A stretch of DNA of 40,218 nucleotides from Stephanodiscus triporus (lineage: Eukaryota > Bacillariophyta > Thalassiosirophyceae > Thalassiosirales > Thalassiosiraceae). Position 1 is the stretch's first letter. The number at the start of each line of letters is the position of its first letter. The stretch lies in assembly GCA_036939755.1 (NCBI GenBank), contig JALLAZ010006326.1, forward strand, positions 1-40,218, written 5' to 3'. Below are positions 38,313 to 40,218 of this stretch, piece by piece. Both the position numbers and the translations under genes were made by a program. The notes beneath the pieces were generated by a model that saw only the letters and a program-made list of their open reading frames with translations, did no database searches and was not told the DNA's origin.

Positions 38313-40218
38313 TCAAGCGAGTCTATCCATCACAAATTTCTTCGTATAGGTATCAAAAGATGATCTGACAACATTTTCCCATAATGACTTCAAAGTAGGA
38401 GCATCCATATTCTTATCACCCGCTTCGAACAGCAGGCGCCTGTGATTGATTCCGGAGCTATAATTCCAAATCATGCTTTTGAGCTGTCCTGATATCCATA
38501 ACCGTGGGTCTTCGTCTTTTGGTGGTGCCAATCTTTCGCGAAGAGGTGAAAACACTTCACTCTGAGATAATAAATGCTCGACGACCGAAGAGCAATGAAA
38601 ATCTATGCCCGCGGAGCATACGTCGGCGGGGTTCAATTTCGGCAAACCTCCGCGACATACGATGGCAGACGTGACAAGCTCGGCGCTCTTCTCGCGTGCT
38701 TTTTCGTGGAGGATCCTCGGGAGGTCCCACCAATAGACGGGTCGCGATGTCGATTCCGAGGCTAAAGTGGCGAGCGCGGCGGCAGGGACAACTATGGACC
38801 GGAATCTTTTAAGCCAAGTCATGGCGTACGTTTGGAGCATTTGAACATCACACTTCATACCTCCGTATTGGGCGCGGAGCAGCATTGATCTTATGAACAT
38901 GTCACATGGATTGACGGATGGATGCCGATGAGGAAACAGCTGTGACGTTGGAGTCTTCAATGAAAGATACGCTGGTAGTTTGTGATTATCGGACTTGTCT
39001 ATGCCTCCAGATGGATCATCTTGCCGTGCACAAGATGCCAGCTCGAATACCACCTGCATAACCCTTTTGAGTAAAGACATGCAGGGAAAGTACCCCTAGA
39101 GAGAGAGGATAGGAATAAATACCAAAGTTTGTAAGGAGAAGGTCCATCCTGTTGATCAGTGTAAAAAATAGCATTATGCCCCATACCTTGGATTCAGCCA
39201 CCATCAACCAAACCAGTAGCCCGAAATCAGGATGTAGCGTGCTATCTTCCAATACAATTATGGGCAGTCTATGTATTGGAATATTGACAGAAATGCCGTT
39301 TGAGGCATAATGCTAGCAGAAGAAAGGTGCACCCCATCCAACAACGATTAAGGAACTCACTCACCTTCGTACCAAATCCCCCCATGATCTATCGGCCAGC
39401 TCCATCGCGACGCGAATGGCAGGCAGAGGAGCGCGCCGCCGGATAGATTTCTGAAGGCAGGATTTCAGATGGGACACCTACAGATTGTCCCGGTATATGT
39501 TCACAATGGAGATGGGATATAACACGGTGAGACAAGCGAGGATGATGCCACAGCTCAAATACCTCACGGGGCATTCTTAGAACTCACCGAAAGCCGAGAA
39601 TGCCTTCGGACGAGCCTCCTCGCCTCATCGCCCTGGGAGGAGGATGGCAGGGACGAGCTCATCGTTAGCTCCAATGCCCTGTTGTCATCATTGGCATCGT
39701 CGGATATGATGTCGTCCCCCACCGTGCGGCTGCGTTTCACTTTTTTCATCGTGACGACGGCGGACCAATGGATACCTCCAATCGATATCGCCGAATCAAA
39801 CTGCGAACCTATCGAATCATTGTCGGGGATTCCTTCGTTGGCAGTAGCGTTGCCGTCCTCCTCGACGCCCGTCTTGGTAAGATCGGGAGTAGTTCGAGTA
39901 CCGTGGATGTTTGTCTCGGCGCCATCGTCGAGGGCAGTCCACGTGACGTTTCCCTCCGCATCATGCAGGTGAAATCGATGCCGTATGACGATTCCATCGC
40001 CGATACTGCCGCCGGACGACTTGTTGGCGGAGAATGCGACGGCCGAGCGCTCCATCATGTGCGAGAATGCATCGGCACTCGTCGTCGTCGCGGGCGGCGC
40101 GTAGTCGTCGTCGTCGACCGCCGGCGAGCGAGGGCTCGGACGACGAGCGCGTTTCCCGACGACGTTCGCTCCTCCCTCATTCCCCCCCTCCCCCCCCCCC
40201 CCCTTTCTCGATCGCGAC
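38313..40218 (-). CDS. Conserved-looking protein of unknown function, 5' end outside the window
   Basis: Spliced exons complement(38313-39095, 39187-39268, 39365-39477, 39588 to at least 40218). Splice sites keep frame: [32 protein letters not shown]; introns are 110, 96 and 91 bp. The first visible exon is open to the window edge and reads [14 protein letters not shown] (possible nuclear signal), then [20 protein letters not shown]. The first ATG inside the window is at 40058. The core segments [60 protein letters not shown] and [20 protein letters not shown] look strongly constrained, but I cannot name the family. The C-terminus is helical and basic. Conserved Cys/His in [16 protein letters not shown] could bind metal; that is inference. 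The start and any upstream exons are missing. Confidence 0.75.

Noticed and set aside
1..40218. tRNA, rRNA or other structured RNA genes
   Set aside because: I looked for cloverleaf signatures (GTTCRANNC-like T arms) and conserved rRNA stretches and saw none; a computed scan would be needed to exclude small ncRNAs.

Overview
The window looks like nuclear DNA of a photosynthetic stramenopile, most likely a diatom. Genes have one to three short introns (about 80-155 bp, GT..AG). Two predicted proteins carry presequences that resemble diatom bipartite plastid targeting signals, with a phenylalanine right after the signal-peptide cleavage site. Host exons are GC-rich with long TCG/GAC (Ser/Asp) runs, while intergenic DNA and mobile elements are clearly more AT-rich. 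All gene models are read by eye: splice sites were placed by reading-frame continuity and remembered family conservation, not by alignment.

Layout. 1-1714: AT-rich intergenic DNA with short tandem and direct repeats. 1715-3364 (+): two-exon mitochondrial dihydrolipoamide dehydrogenase. 3785-5520 (-): two-exon AAAP-type amino acid transporter with a plastid-like presequence. About 5.96-15.6 kb (+): a roughly 9.6 kb non-LTR retrotransposon with two leader ORFs, an ORF1, and an ORF2 encoding AP-like endonuclease, reverse transcriptase, RNase H and a zinc motif; the RNase H is frameshifted. 15789-19466 (+): two-exon CUL4-type cullin with a very long low-complexity N-terminal half. 20.0-22.4 kb (-): a degenerate gene of unknown family. 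22615-24216 (-): a protein with Sfi1-like Trp helices. 24517-24657: a small TIR/hairpin element. 24866-26002 (+): a secretory-type amidohydrolase-2 protein. 26848-29421 (-): a four-exon membrane-anchored alpha/beta hydrolase.

29.70-33.19 kb is the most unusual part. A 3.5 kb unit bounded by imperfect inverted repeats of about 110-125 bp, each containing a palindromic stem, carries two convergent genes: an unknown 257-residue protein and a RecQ-like superfamily 2 helicase. It sits between two divergently transcribed host genes, and no transposase of a familiar class is visible in it.

33698-35721 (+): the SANT-domain TFIIIB subunit BDP1, preceded by another short repeat cluster. 35.77-36.18 kb (-): remnant of a Cys/His repeat protein. 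36520-36589: a GT microsatellite ending in an undetermined base. 36749-38201 (+): a three-exon protein with a three-part presequence predicted to reach the thylakoid lumen. 38313-40218 (-): the last four exons of a conserved-looking protein of unknown function whose start lies beyond the window.

The host genes are unrelated housekeeping and organelle genes and form no pathway cluster. The theme of the window is how much mobile DNA has settled into the gaps between them.
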